Shown here: in pieces, positions 32,225-42,999 of the stretch | Layout of the letters: every line of letters starts with the position of its first letter | Position numbering within the stretch: position 1 is the stretch's first letter | Assembly (NCBI GenBank): GCA_014529385.2 | Contig: CM043963.1 | Coordinates: 77,177,412 to 77,241,411 of the forward strand | From: Adiantum capillus-veneris | Lineage: Eukaryota; Streptophyta; Polypodiopsida; Polypodiales; Pteridaceae | Direction: 5' to 3' | DNA length: 64,000 nt | Made by a program: the position numbers and the translations under genes | The notes under the pieces: generated by a model | The model's database searches: none | The model's input: the letters and a program-made list of their open reading frames with translations, nothing else | What the model was told of the DNA's origin: nothing

Positions 32225-32530
32225 TCAACCAACTCACGTGGGCTAGCAGGTGTAGAGCATCTAAATTAACGCTTTGGACCCCTCACAAGGTCATGGGTTC
32301 AAAATGCAAGCTAATTTTAGCAAAGGAAAGTGGGGTGGACTTCAAACGTAGGCACCGAGTTAGATTGAATCCAAAAGTCGGGCCACTAGGGAGCATACCT
32401 ACAAAGAAATTTTCCAAGGCAATCGGATGCCACCACACACAAAAATTAGACCCTAGTATCTCCTTTTTGGGTCCGCTAGTTGCCAGCCCCATGGGTTCTT
32501 GCAAGCAAAGCTTTTAGGGTCAACGCTAGC
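32225..32530 (+). repeat. tRNA-derived SINE candidate
   Basis: The stretch begins with a box-A-like TGGGCTAGCAGGTGTAGAGC (about 32239) and has a box-B-like GGGTTCAAAATG at 32295-32306. A non-coding body without stop-free frames on either strand follows. The arrangement fits a tRNA-headed SINE, but box B is imperfect and no target duplication or poly-A end was found. Confidence 0.35.
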
Positions 32531-33278
32531 CAAGGCCTCCTTCACACGGGGCTGCACCACAAACATGCCAAGCCACAAGCTCCACGACCCTCATAAGGAG
32601 AAATTCATGTGCAGTTTACCACATCAAGACTTTGAAGCTTCAAACTTCTTTACGAAGGGCCATTCCCGTGGGCTGCCAAGCAGCTAAGGGCACATTTGGG
32701 CACATACCTTAAAATGTATGATGCATCCAGCTTCGAGGTTAGCAAAAACACAAGGCTCAACCACAAAGCACATGAATCACATGAATGTGAAGGCAAGAAT
32801 AAAATGTATGAAACATTTGTGCACAAAGTCACTTGCACTTTACACGAGTTTAGAAATTGCCCAAAGGAGTTCTTCGTGGTAAGATCGCCCATGATCACGA
32901 GCAAACACACAAGCACACAAAATGATATGTATGGGTGTATTACACTAATGGCCAAGATGTCTGCATCCTCAACACAATGGACCAATCAAGATAAAAAACA
33001 TGAAGACGACAATGACATGAAGATAAAAACAACAAACACAACAACAACAAGATGAAGATGAAGCAAAATTTGACAACGACATCAACAAACAACTTTGTAG
33101 ATTTATCGATGGCATCAACAACCATATGACCCTCTGACATTGGAGCATTGGAGGAAAACACACAAAAACATTTGAAAGCACCACATTTGTATTTTAACGT
33201 ACCACCTAGTTGCCTACAAATCTCTACGGGAGGTGCACACTTTGATGCAGTACACCCAAAAGGGGTTGAGACAGCATC

Positions 33279-33338
<60 letters not shown>

Positions 33339-33599
33339 TTTATTAAAGAGCATCCAAGTAAGGTTCATATGCCCTTGAAAATCTTTAGGAAATAAATCAA
33401 AAATATACAGATGTACTTTATAAAAATGTAGTATAAGAGAGTTCTTGAGATAGATAGATTGGATTATCGTCCACACAGAGGTCAGATATGACCCATGGGA
33501 CCGAATACAAAATCATTACAACGGTTTTTGCCAAGTGCAAGCAATGAGATACATATCAGTTAAGGGCTGGGGGTCTGTAAGCAGGGTAAAGAAAAGAAA
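32531..33599. other. Non-coding interval with GA microsatellite
   Basis: A GA array lies at about 33283-33332 and is followed by a T-run. Frames crossing it are simple-repeat artefacts. No family was recognised. Confidence 0.45.
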
Positions 33600-34322
33600 A
33601 CAAAACCTAATGGGAGTCAAGTGGAGGGGGAGCTGCTCTACGAGTTCAAAACTCTTGAATGATGGCTTTGCCTCCACGATAGATCGCCCATTTGCCTTGC
33701 TTGTGGGCTTCATGCATCTTCTTGAGTTCACTTGTTTTAACCTTGAGTTGATTTGGAGTAAGCTCCTCGGTGATCCAAACATTGTTCCCTTGAGGAGATG
33801 TGACTGGCATAGCAATTTGATCCGCTCTTCCTTGTCCTTGAAAGTAAGTACACAATGCTCAGATGGCACACATCTATGTGTGTTGTTGTTCCAAGAGACG
33901 GTGTCCGTCTTTATGTTGAATGGTTGAAGGATTTCGTTCAGCTTAGTAATTGCTTCTTTGAGAGTGTCCTCAGTGGTGCACCAAGTTGAGCCAAGCCCCC
34001 CAATGCGGACCTTGAGTGCATTCTCTTATTGGGATCGTTGCTCATGGAACTCCATTGTCACACAAGTTTGCACCCTAGCAATGGTTGCAGAGTGAACTTG
34101 GGTGACCTCAGCTTTGACTTCTTTTACCTTATTGGTAGCTAGATCATTCATGGAGTCAAAATGTGCCTCGAGCACACTAATGCGTGATTTAAGCTCACGA
34201 TTTTCCTCCGTAACTTGATCCAGGGCTGTTTGGAGTTTTCTAATCCGATCAAGCTTGCTTGGTGCTGCTATGATTGTAGCAAAGCTCGGTCGAGTCCTTG
34301 GAGGGATCTTGGGGGTGTTCAT
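33600..34322 (-). pseudogene. L1-ORF1p-like protein: coiled coil, RRM-like segment, C-terminal domain; broken
   Basis: The start is at 34322 (MNTPKIPPRTRPSFATI). Residues about 22-60 form a heptad-like coiled coil (LDRIRKLQTALDQVTEENRE). An in-frame stop (34022-34024) follows QRSQ. After it comes an RRM-like segment with ALKVRIGGL as first strand, IKTDTVSWN, and EHCVLTFKDKEERIKLL as an RNP1-like strand and helix. A frameshift near 33793 leads into NVWITEELTPNQLKVKTSEL and GKWAIYRGGKAII, ending about 33640. This coiled coil, RRM and C-terminal order with an I-x-E-D/E-L-T-P block is that of type II (L1-like) LINE ORF1 proteins, which trimerise and bind RNA. Only two lesions break about 230 codons. 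No endonuclease or reverse transcriptase follows. Homology is inferred from motif order, not alignment. Confidence 0.55.
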
Positions 34323-34435
34323 TCTTGTGGAGCTTTCAGAGAAGAGATCCAGCCTTCAAACTTGACAGAGACTTGAATAATCAGGGACTTTGACAACCTT
34401 GGATGAGATCTTTGGGAACCAACCCTAAGAGATCA

Positions 34436-34439
<4 letters not shown>

Positions 34440-34482
<43 letters not shown>

Positions 34483-34586
34483 GTCCCAAAGATTGATTCA
34501 TATTGAGGACAAGTCACATATATATAAGTGAGACCAAGCTAAGTAGAGTAAGCCATTTATAACTCCAACACCCCCACTCAAACAAA
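34440..34586 (-). repeat. Dispersed ~150-bp block, copy 2, upstream of the L1-ORF1-like gene
   Basis: This is the partner of 27425-27600. The minus strand runs TTTGAGTGGGGGTGTTGGAG, then TATA-like sequence and a CT array (GA at 34443-34480 on the plus strand). The coiled-coil gene starts 118 bp downstream. As an LTR it would sit after a purine tract; as a leader it would supply the gene's promoter. Confidence 0.6.
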
Positions 34587-34975
34587 GGTCTTTATCTTAA
34601 AATGAAAAGCCCTTGGAAGACCCTACATAAATGTGAAAATATGAACTATAAATAGTGATGTGACAATGCATTGTGTATTTATGAACAAATATACAAGTGA
34701 CCAAGAGGTCAGAGTGTGGGCAAGGGTGAAGTGTGCATGGTGCCTATAAGATTACCCTGACATATGCATAAAAAGCTTGCATAACAGTAGAGATTCTAAT
34801 CTAGAAAGAGTGAAGTTGATGAAACTCCAAGCTTATAGTGCAAGAGAACACAACATGATTCATGGGGCCTCTAGTAATAATTCTTGCAATCATCTAGTTA
34901 CTTCAACAATGTTCAATCATAATAGTCCCTTTGTGCACTTCATATCGGACATAATGATAGTACACAACAAGGTGT
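34587..34975. other. Unassigned interval left of the solo LTR
   Basis: No coding or repeat signal was recognised. Its last bases, ggtgt (34971-34975), are the left side of the solo LTR insertion site. Confidence 0.4.
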
Positions 34976-35650
34976 TGTTAAGTATGGAGCCTGATTTACC
35001 CTTGTAATTTTCTGTGGTAAAAGCGCACATTTGTAAGGCCCCCATTATGAGGAGAAGCCATCGTGCGTGAAGGAAAATCACTCACCGGAAACCAAAATTT
35101 TCAGAGTCAAGAATCAAGGGCAACTTTAGGGGCCTCGGGGGTGGAAGCCCCTGAGACTTTTTTTCCCTCTCCAGAATATTCCTTTTTGCCGGAATATTAT
35201 GGCCGGACGACGGCCGAAAAGTGGTCGGAAAACAACCGGTCGGTTGGCCGGTGGCCGGTAGTCAATGGCCGGTGGTTGGTGGTCGAAAGTCAATGGCCTG
35301 TGGCCGGTGGCCGAATTCAAAAGCGGACTTGTCTTCTCAAGGGCGGCCACACATGGGCGGATTGGAGGGTCCGATTTGGACTTATTCGCACAAGGGCGGC
35401 TACACATGGCTGCCTCTCATAAGAGAGGGCAGCCCTTTTGGCCTATAAAAGGAGGCCATTTCTACACACATTTCATAGTGTGAAGTTGATGCAACAAGGT
35501 GAGTGTAAGGTGGTGAGTGTGAAGCAAGGTGGGAGCTCCATTAAGGGTATAAGCCTTTTGTAAACTACTTCTTGTTTTGAAGTACTAAAGCCATTGAGTG
35601 GCTGCTTTCCCGTGGACGTAGCCCACATTGGGTGAACCACGTATATCATG

Positions 35651-35687
<37 letters not shown>

Positions 35688-35772
35688 CTATAATCTTTTG
35701 TGTGTGAAATCTATCTCTCTCCATTAAGTAATCTACTCAAATATCTATTTAGCTACGTCTTATTTCCTAACA
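34976..35772 (+). repeat. Solo LTR of a Ty1/copia family
   Basis: The 797-bp sequence starts TGTTAAGTATGGAG and ends CTAACA. The flanks ggtgt and ggtgc fit a 5-bp target duplication with one change. The same LTR occurs on the minus strand at 47441-48000 and, truncated, at 43669-43800 and 51352-51955, next to copia pol genes. A TATA box (TATAAAA, 35444-35450) sits downstream of G/C-rich repeats (35210-35325). A CT array at 35654-35687 lies in the transcribed part. No internal region adjoins, so LTR-LTR recombination probably removed it. Confidence 0.85.
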
Positions 35773-35829
35773 GGTGCTTTGACTTGTTATGGTGTATATA
35801 GTCTTTTGAAAGTCTAATAGCACTTTGGT

Positions 35830-36487
35830 TGTAATGGAAATGTCCTTCGAGCTTTAAGAATAGAGAAATTAGGAGAATTAGAGTGAACATATTTGTGAGA
35901 CTACTTTGAGAACATAGAGGGTGAACTTAATTAGCGGTAGCAACATAGCCATAATACTTAATTAACTTGGCATGAACAATAATTTTGCAAGAGAGAGAGA
36001 GTTTAGAGAGCTTGACAATAGTTGAGGACCAAATTTATGTGGAACCGCTCCCCCCTCCAATAGGATTTTTTATTATGGATTCTCCCATCAAGAGAGATTT
36101 GGTACAATACAATCTTTGCGTTCCTTGTGACCTAGGTGATGCAATGAAGATGGAAATCTTCATGCATCATGCGCATAACATAGAGTTTGTAAAAAGCATT
36201 AACCATCCCCAGCCTCAGTCCCAAGGCCTCAAACAACTTCAAAGGTGGAGAGAGCTAGTGGGGAATGAGGATAGGGAAGAGGAAGAAGAAACATTCATAG
36301 AAATAGTTCCTCACTTATTATCACTCTTCTTGCTTAGCATACATAATGAAGATGAAAAGCTTAAGCATTGAATCATGGCTCTTGGTTGGATTTGCATTCC
36401 ATAGCCAAGAGTGTTGGTGTAGGATCTCAACTTCTCTACAAGCTTGGAGAAGGAGATGGAGCTCTTGCACTTTGCACTTCACACAAT

Positions 36488-36520
<33 letters not shown>

Positions 36521-37038
36521 AGAGAGTATACCCCTCAAGCTAGCCCCCTCCTTTGTTTGGTCAAACCCCTCTTATAGCACTAGCATGCACTTGATTGAAC
36601 CTCCTCTGACCAATCACATGTTTAGTGCATATCAAGCAAGCATGCTAGTCTTGAGACAAGTGTCTCCCTTTCCCCTTTGAGAGAGTGGACTTGATAAACG
36701 CAAAATCAATTAGTTAAATTAGCTTATCATTGGACCCCTTGGGAGGCCAACCAATAGGCTTTAGGCATACTATGAGGGCAACATGAAGAGGAGCTTGACA
36801 AGTGTCCTAGTTTCTTTCTTTATACCAAGATTTGCTTGTGTGAGGGTGTGTGTGTTGTCTCTCTAGCTCCTACAAAAAGGGCTCGCCCCCTCATGAGTAG
36901 GGATGTGCTTTGACTTTTTGAACACCTTAACCCCTCAAGCACCTTAGCACCTTATTCATTAACCACCTCAAGCACCTTAGTCAGCAAGCACGACAAGCAG
37001 CTCAAGCTTGGTTTGGTTAGATATTATATTTTATGACA
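35830..37038 (-). repeat. 3' LTR of gypsy D (1209 bp)
   Basis: It matches 42142-42999 over most of its length but carries about 350 bp more (roughly 36590-36990). A GT array lies at about 36488-36518. Frames inside it are LTR sequence, not genes. Confidence 0.8.
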
Positions 37039-38100
37039 TTACCTCTCTCTTGAAATCATAGTCGTTCTCGACTATGAGGTAGAAGAGATAAAGCCTTAGT
37101 CATTAGTCAATGTTTCTTAGTAGGTAGAGGATCCCTTTTTACCCGGTGACATCATTACAAGATGGATGACTAATCTATTTGGTGCTTGGAAGACATAGCT
37201 ACTGCAAGTATGTTTGCTCTTTAGTCCATTTCATTCTCACAAGTAGAGTGACAAATTCTACTTGGTGTTTGAGAGACGTCGTCATCACAAACATGATTCT
37301 AAGCATGCACACTACTTAAATTTGTGCACAATAAAAAGAGAATTAAACTCATATGACAAAAAAAGGTATTCAAAAAGAAACATGTACATTTGCTTACTCT
37401 AGTGTAGCATTGTAAGCATTGACAAGGTTCATACTATCCTTAACATGTATTCCTTGCATCCATCTAGCATCTTCAAAAGGATAATTTTTGAACTTAATAA
37501 GATATCGTTAGAAAATCTTACCATGTGGTAGTACCTTTTCTTCATGTAGATTCGAGTTGTAGCACCTCTTCTTGGTCGTCGACTTTGGGAGGGTCTTCAA
37601 CAATTGGTTCACTTGGTGGCTCTCCTTTGTAGGGCTTAAGTAGGCTCACATAAAAAGCAATGTGTATGAGCCAATCGTTGGGTAGCTTGAGTCAATAAGA
37701 CATCTCATTGATTGGCTTCAAGGTTTGAAAAGGACCATAATATTCTTTTTCTAGTTTAGCATAATACTTTTGATGGCCCGTAGGATTTTTTCCCATCGTT
37801 TGCTTCAATCGATCCTTGGGAAACTTAATTAAGACCCAATCATTTTCTTTTAAAATTAAGGCCCTTCTGTGCTTGTCAGCAACAACTTTTTGCCTTTGTT
37901 GAGAGATGGATATAGCCTCCTTAATCTTTTGAAAAGATTATTGTAGATCACGGCTATACTCATCGCTATCAAAAATCTTCCCATGTACTTTAAGTAGCAA
38001 GAGACTTTTAGGTCTTCCCTCTATGATTTCAAAAGGTGCTATTCCCATAGAAGTATGGACAATATTATTGTATGCATACTCTACAAGGGGTAAGTACTTC
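37039..38100 (-). pseudogene. Gypsy D integrase C-terminus and chromodomain-like segment
   Basis: Minus-strand translation from 38100 gives YAYNNIVHTSMGIAPFEI, VVADKHRRALILKENDWVLI and FPKDRLKQTMGKNPTGHQK, the post-catalytic integrase region with its SH3-like strand. Near 37600-37430 it reads GKIF, stop, RYLIKFKNYPFEDARWMQG. This resembles a chromodomain core (Y-L-x-K-F/W then a W), as in other chromoviruses. Several stops are present. The same C-terminal segment recurs at 43400-43668. Confidence 0.6.
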
Positions 38101-38102
38101 TC

Positions 38103-38781
38103 TCATTGTGAGCATTGATCTACTTCTATAACATAAGTCTTTATTACATCGCGCATCGTAAGATTGGCTATCTCACTTTGGCCATCTTTTTGTGAGTGAT
38201 AGACTGAAGAGAAATTCAATCTTGTACCTAGAATTTCAAAGATACCTTTCCAAAAATTACTGGCCATTCTAGGATCTCTATCTGACATGATGGATGTTGG
38301 AAATACATGGTGTATGAAAATATGAGATATGAAGAGAGTTGCCATTTTGTGTGCCTTAATAGTCTTTTTGATAGGAATAAAGTGTGCTTGCTTGCTAAAC
38401 CTGTCAACTATTGTCCATATTCCCATATTCCCATGGCTAGACTATAAAATCCATGGATATACTCTCCCATGGTGAATTAGGGATTGGAAATGGCTGGAGT
38501 AATCCAGATTTCTTCCCTCTATCATACTTAGTCTTTTGGAATACGACACATTTTGAAACATGCTCTTGTATGTCTACTTTCATGGTGGGCCAATAGAAAT
38601 ACGTCTCTACTCCTCGAAGAGTAGGTTTAATGCCTGTGTTCCATGCATAGGGAGGAGCATGGGATTCATACATAACTTTCTCACGAAGGGAGTGGGTAAC
38701 ACATAGCCTATTGCCATGGAGAAGACAACCATCCTGCAAGGTGAATGGTTTCTCTTTCTTTCCCAAAGCAAGGACTGACAT
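38103..38781 (-). pseudogene. Gypsy D integrase core
   Basis: An upstream finger-like segment (YFYWPTMKVDIQEHVSKC) has lost its second Cys (KCVVF) and its His spacing is altered. The core gives SMDFIV near 38440, TSIMSDRDPRMASNFWKG and DGQSEIANLTMRDVIK, which supply the three acidic residues of the DDE triad. A break at about 38430 and a stop near 38100 split the frame. Confidence 0.75.
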
Positions 38782-38871
38782 TATTTATTTAAAGTCAGGA
38801 TCAGTAGCATACTCATCTATCATAGAGGATAGATCATTGTGAGTTGCTATAAACACTGCATTAACTCTTGG

Positions 38872-40075
38872 TCATCGTGAAAGTGCATCTGCCACTTGAT
38901 TGTGCTTACTAGCAACGTGAGAAATATGAAAATAAAATTGTGAAAGAAAATTTTCCCACCTCATTTGTTTGTCGAAATGCTTGGTTTGCGTTATGAAGTA
39001 CTTGAGACTTTGGTGGTCTATTTGTAAAAAAAATGGAGTCCCCAATAGATAGTGCTTCCATGTGTCTAGGGAATGTCGAACAGCTAAAAGATCTTTTTCA
39101 TATATGCCCAAGTCTCTCTCATTGGCATTGAGCCTTCAGCTCTCATATGCTATGGCAAGACCTTCCTGAAGCAAGACTACTCCAAGGAAATCACCACAAG
39201 GATCATATTGGACCTCAAATGTCTTTGAGAGATCCGGAAGCATAAGGACTGGTTGGGAGGTAAGCTTCTCTTTGAGCTTGTCAAAATAATTTTTCTCGTT
39301 AGTAGTCCATGAGTACTTAACATTCTTCTTTGTTAGGTCATGTAATGGTCTTGCTATTTGAGAGATTTTTTCTATGAAGCGTGTATAGCATGCACACATA
39401 CCAATAAAGCTTCTTAGCTCATGTAATTCCTTGGATTAGGCCATGCTTTTATTACCTCCAATTTTTATAGATCCATAAGGATACCATCTTGAGAGATAAT
39501 ATGACCTAAGTATTGAATCTCTTGAAGGAAAAATTCACTTTTCTTTTGATTAGAAAAAGCTTTTTCTCCCTCAATGCTGGAAAAAACACTTGGAGATGTT
39601 GCTTGTGTTCCTCCAAGGACTTGGAGTAGGTGATGATATCATCAAAGAACACTCCAATGAATTTGAGGTAGGGTCTAAAGACTTTCTCCATTAAACAATT
39701 GAACGTGGTTGGTGTATTAGCCAAGCCATAAGGCATTACTAGATAATCATAAAAACTAAATGTTGTATGAAATGCGGTCTTTAGGATATCTTCATTCACT
39801 ATCCTTATTTCATGATAGCCACTTTTAAGGTCAATCCTACTGAAGTAGGTAGAGCCTTGTAGCTTATCAAACAGATCTTCTACCCGAGGTACGGGAAATC
39901 TATTTTTGATAGTGATATGGTTTAGTGCTCGATAGTCCACACACATGTGGTATGTACCATCTTTCTTTTGCACTAAAAGGACTGGAGAACAAAAGGGAGA
40001 GGAGCTAGGCTTCACCATTCCTTTGTCTACCAATTCTTGTACTTGCCTCATGATCTCCTCTTGTTGAGTTTGCAA
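38872..40075 (-). pseudogene. Gypsy D reverse transcriptase and RNase H
   Basis: The reverse transcriptase (39506-40075) shows GMVKPSSSPFCSPVLLVQKK, DYRALNHITIKNRFPVPR, YFSRIDLKSGYHEI and the catalytic FFDD box (FIGVFFDDIITYSKS). RNase H pieces (39136-39399 and 38872-39111) show EVQYDPCGDFLGVVLLQEG and EKDLLAVRHSLDTWKHYLLG, ending HNQVADALSR. The first RNase H catalytic Asp sits in EVQYDPC (usually TDAS/CDAS). Breaks lie at 39505-39400 and 39135-39111. The enzyme would copy element RNA and degrade the template. Confidence 0.85.
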
Positions 40076-40078
40076 AAC

Positions 40079-40683
40079 TCAATAAGGAGGCTTGCTAGGT
40101 GGTGAGATTCTTGGTAGGATCTCAATTCGATGGTCATCATCCCCTCGTTTTGGAGGTAACTCGATAGGAATATCATTGTTGAACACCTCTTGGAATCCTT
40201 TTTGAAAATTGGACAAATCTAACTCTTCTTGATTCCTACCATTTACATTTGATGAAACATTAGGACCTTTCAGGGACTCTTTGACAAAAATCATGTATGC
40301 AAAAAATGAGCTTTTCATTGATTTATAGAAACCAACAGGATTTACAAGTGGTATAGTATGACCAGACTCACTAGCATCTATATATATGCTCTTTTTATTG
40401 TAGGTGAAGTAGATTCTCCTTTCAAGGAACTTCATGTTGGCAGTCATGCGATCAACCATGGCACCCCTAGGATAGAATCCTCATGTTGGAGAGGAGAGAT
40501 GAAAATGTCTTCTTTGTTGACATAGCTTTGGACATGAAGCCTCAATTTCCCAATCAAGGGAGTAACGGAGGCTTGTTGTCCCTTGAAAGCTGCATCAACA
40601 GTTACAATATCTCCCATCTCAAAAGCTTGAATGCCCAACTTAGTGGCCGACTCCGTTGATATGAAGTTGTGAGTAGTGTGGTG
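40079..40683 (-). pseudogene. Gypsy D protease and connector
   Basis: Minus-strand frames read STESATKLGIQAFEMGD and GKLRLHVQSYVNKEDIFISP then EDSILGVPWLIA, the second half of an aspartic protease (the ILG-x-PWL motif). A frame change leads to a connector ending IEILPRISPPSKPPY, which precedes the reverse transcriptase. The catalytic D-S/T-G motif upstream is not readable. Confidence 0.6.
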
Positions 40684-41738
40684 GAATTATTCGGTGATAG
40701 AGCCAAGCCTTTGGGAGTTGACGTACTCGGCCATCTCTTCACAGGTAATCCCGCATTTGTTGCTTTTGCTTGGCAAAGTCTAGCTTTTAAAAGACAGTAG
40801 CCTTGAGATGTAAGTACCAAAACTTGTCCACATATTTGTGAATAGACTCATGGAAGAGAAGATTGAAACTCTACCATTCAGTAAGCACTTTGTCCTTTGC
40901 ATCGCTTGCAAGGAATTTTTTCATGATGGAAACTTGTAAAATTTTTCATTGTCTTTGGGGCTTTGTTTTTGCCATGAAGGCTAGCCCACCATTGACGAGA
41001 AAATTTTTGGAAGTGCATAGCTACATGGTGTAGCTTGGAGGACTCCGTGAAGGCCTCATCTCCAAAGGCCGCATCAAATTGTTGGATGAAGGCCAATACT
41101 TTGTCGGTAGCACCAAAGGTGCCATCATAGGTGACAAAAGAGATACTCTTTCCTCCCTCTTTGAACTTCTTGAGCTTTTGGGACCTTCACCATGCAGGGT
41201 AAGATTTGCGATGTCCTCCCCTCTTGTATTCTCTAGGAGACTAACTATTTCTTTCATCAGAAGAGGAGGAAGGTGAAGAAGAAGGAGAAGAGGGTGACCT
41301 CTTTATTATCCTTTTCTTCCTTTGTTTCTTCTCTTCCCTTTTGGAGTGACAAGGAGAAGGGTTGTGGGTTGACTGTTTGCTCTTGGGAGGAGTTCGCAGT
41401 CGTCTAGAACATCGTCGTTGTGGAGCCACATCTTCAAAGGAACTTAGGGATTTTCTTCTTTCTTGTTGTTTGGATTCCTCCTCTCTTATGGGAGAGAGGC
41501 TTCTTTTGGGGGTCTCATCAAGAGGCCTCCTAACCTCTCTCCCCTCTTTGAGAGGAAGGGAAATCCCATAAGCACAAAGTTGTTGAGTAACTTTGGCTTG
41601 CAAAGCAGGGTTGCCCATAGCTTGTTGCAACCTAGTAACAAGCTAATTGACAAACATGGGGGCATCGTCATTAGCACCTTCATGTTCAAAATCAAAGTTA
41701 TCAATGTTCAATCTACTCTCTTGGTTATTGTCAGCCAT
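40684..41738 (-). pseudogene. Gypsy D gag
   Basis: The likely start is at 41738 (MADNNQESRLNIDNFDFEHE), with an early stop after MFVN. A basic/Ser-rich region follows (41241-41630). The gag core at 40878-41180 contains ISFVTYDGTFGATDKVLAFI, KLHHVAMHFQKFSRQWWASL and further helices. No zinc knuckle is visible, perhaps lost near 40700. Multiple stops. Confidence 0.7.
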
Positions 41739-42128
41739 GCTAAAACTTATAAATAGATTACTTTGTGCTTTGGTACCCTCAAAAACCATAGTCGCTACTC
41801 TCATGTACCTTTGAAAACCATTTCTCAAGTAGCCACACCCGTGGTTTAGACACTCTTGATTGCAAAGACTAGTGTAGAGGGTCTAACATTGCTCGGTTGA
41901 TTATGGTTCTTGTAGAGCTTGATCATAGCTCAATAATGGTTAAGCCAAAGGCAAGCCCCGAGAGGCTCCATTATTAAGACTATAGTTCCCAATGGTGTAC
42001 CTCAAACTAAGTCCTTATCAGCCAAGATAATAGATCCCTCTCCACTTACCCTATTGCAATAAATAGGCCCAATCTTTCATGGACAACTTAAGGACCTCTC
42101 TTCTTAAGCAAGAAAAGAGAAACCAATA

Positions 42129-42140
42129 GCTCTGATACCA
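42129..42140 (-). other. Primer-binding site of gypsy D
   Basis: Plus-strand gctctgatacca is TGGTATCAGAGC on the minus strand, a perfect initiator-Met-tRNA primer site. It lies one base from the 5' LTR end at 42142. Confidence 0.85.
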
Positions 42141-42141
42141 A

Positions 42142-42999
42142 TGTAATGGAAATGACCTATGAACTTTGAGGATAGAAAAAAAAGGAGAATTAGAGTGAGA
42201 ATTTTTGTGAGACTACTTTGAGAACATAGAAGGTGAACTTAATTAGCAGCAGCAACATAACCATAATACTTAATTATCTTGGCATGAACAATACTTTTGC
42301 AAGAGAAAGAGTTTAGAGAACTTGACAACAGTTGAGGACCGGATTTATGTGGAGCCGTCCCCCCTCCAATAGGCTTTTGTATTATGGATTCTCCCATCAA
42401 GAGAGACTTGGTACCATACAATCTTTGTGTTCCTTGTGACCTAGGTGATGCAATGAAGATGGAAATCTTCATGCATCACGAGCATAGCATAGACTTTGTA
42501 AAAAGAATTAACCATCCCCGGCCTTAGTCCCAAGGCCTCAAACAACTTCAAAGATGGAGAGAGCTAGCGGGGAATGAGGATAGGGAAGAGGAAGAAGAAA
42601 CATTCCTAGGAGAAAGAAATAATTCCTCACTTATTATCACTCTTCTTGCTTAGCATACATAATGAAGATGGAGAATATGGCAAGCTTAAACATTGAAGCA
42701 TGGCTCTTGGTTGGATTTGCATTCCATAGCCAAGAGTATTGGTGTAGGTTCCCAACTTCTCTACAAGCTTGGAGAAGGATATGGAGCTCTTGCACTTTGT
42801 AGTTCACACAATGAGAGAGAGAGTGTGTGTGTGTGTGTGTGGGGGGGGGGGAGACTATACCCCTCAATCTAGCCCTCTCCTTGCTTTGGTCGACATTACC
42901 TCTCTCTTGAAATCATAGTCTCACTAGCCTGCATCTCCTCAAGGATTTACTATCCATGGATCTACCTCCTTGCTTTGTTAGAAGTTATATTTTATGACA
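42142..42999 (-). repeat. 5' LTR of gypsy D (858 bp)
   Basis: This is the partner of 35830-37038, but it lacks about 350 bp and instead carries a short segment in which a 27-bp sequence (cattacctctctcttgaaat then catagtc) occurs at 42894 and again just outside the LTR at 42999. A GT array followed by a G-run lies at 42821-42851. Confidence 0.8.

Larger units (their letters stand above)
35830..42999 (-). mobile_element. Ty3/gypsy element D with chromodomain-like C-terminus
   Basis: Direct repeats at 35830-37038 and 42142-42999 enclose minus-strand gag, protease, reverse transcriptase, RNase H, integrase and chromodomain remnants. The plus-strand LTR copies begin TGTAATGG and end TTATGACA. Next to the right LTR is a primer site (42129-42140, TGGTATCAGAGC on the minus strand). 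Next to the left LTR is a purine tract (AAGAGAGAGG, 37042-37051). Each domain is broken by stops or shifts. Sequence right of 42999 repeats the element's own 3' internal end to 43668, so the copy was part of a tandem arrangement. Confidence 0.85.

Noticed and set aside
32940-33476. 178-codon minus-strand frame with a hydrophobic C-terminal stretch
   Set aside because: It crosses a GA array and has no conserved motif; the hydrophobic part is encoded by low-complexity sequence.
35063-35483. Overlapping frames of 72-119 codons at 35.1-35.5 kb
   Set aside because: They lie inside the U3/R region of the solo copia LTR, and the same text recurs in other LTR copies as non-coding sequence.
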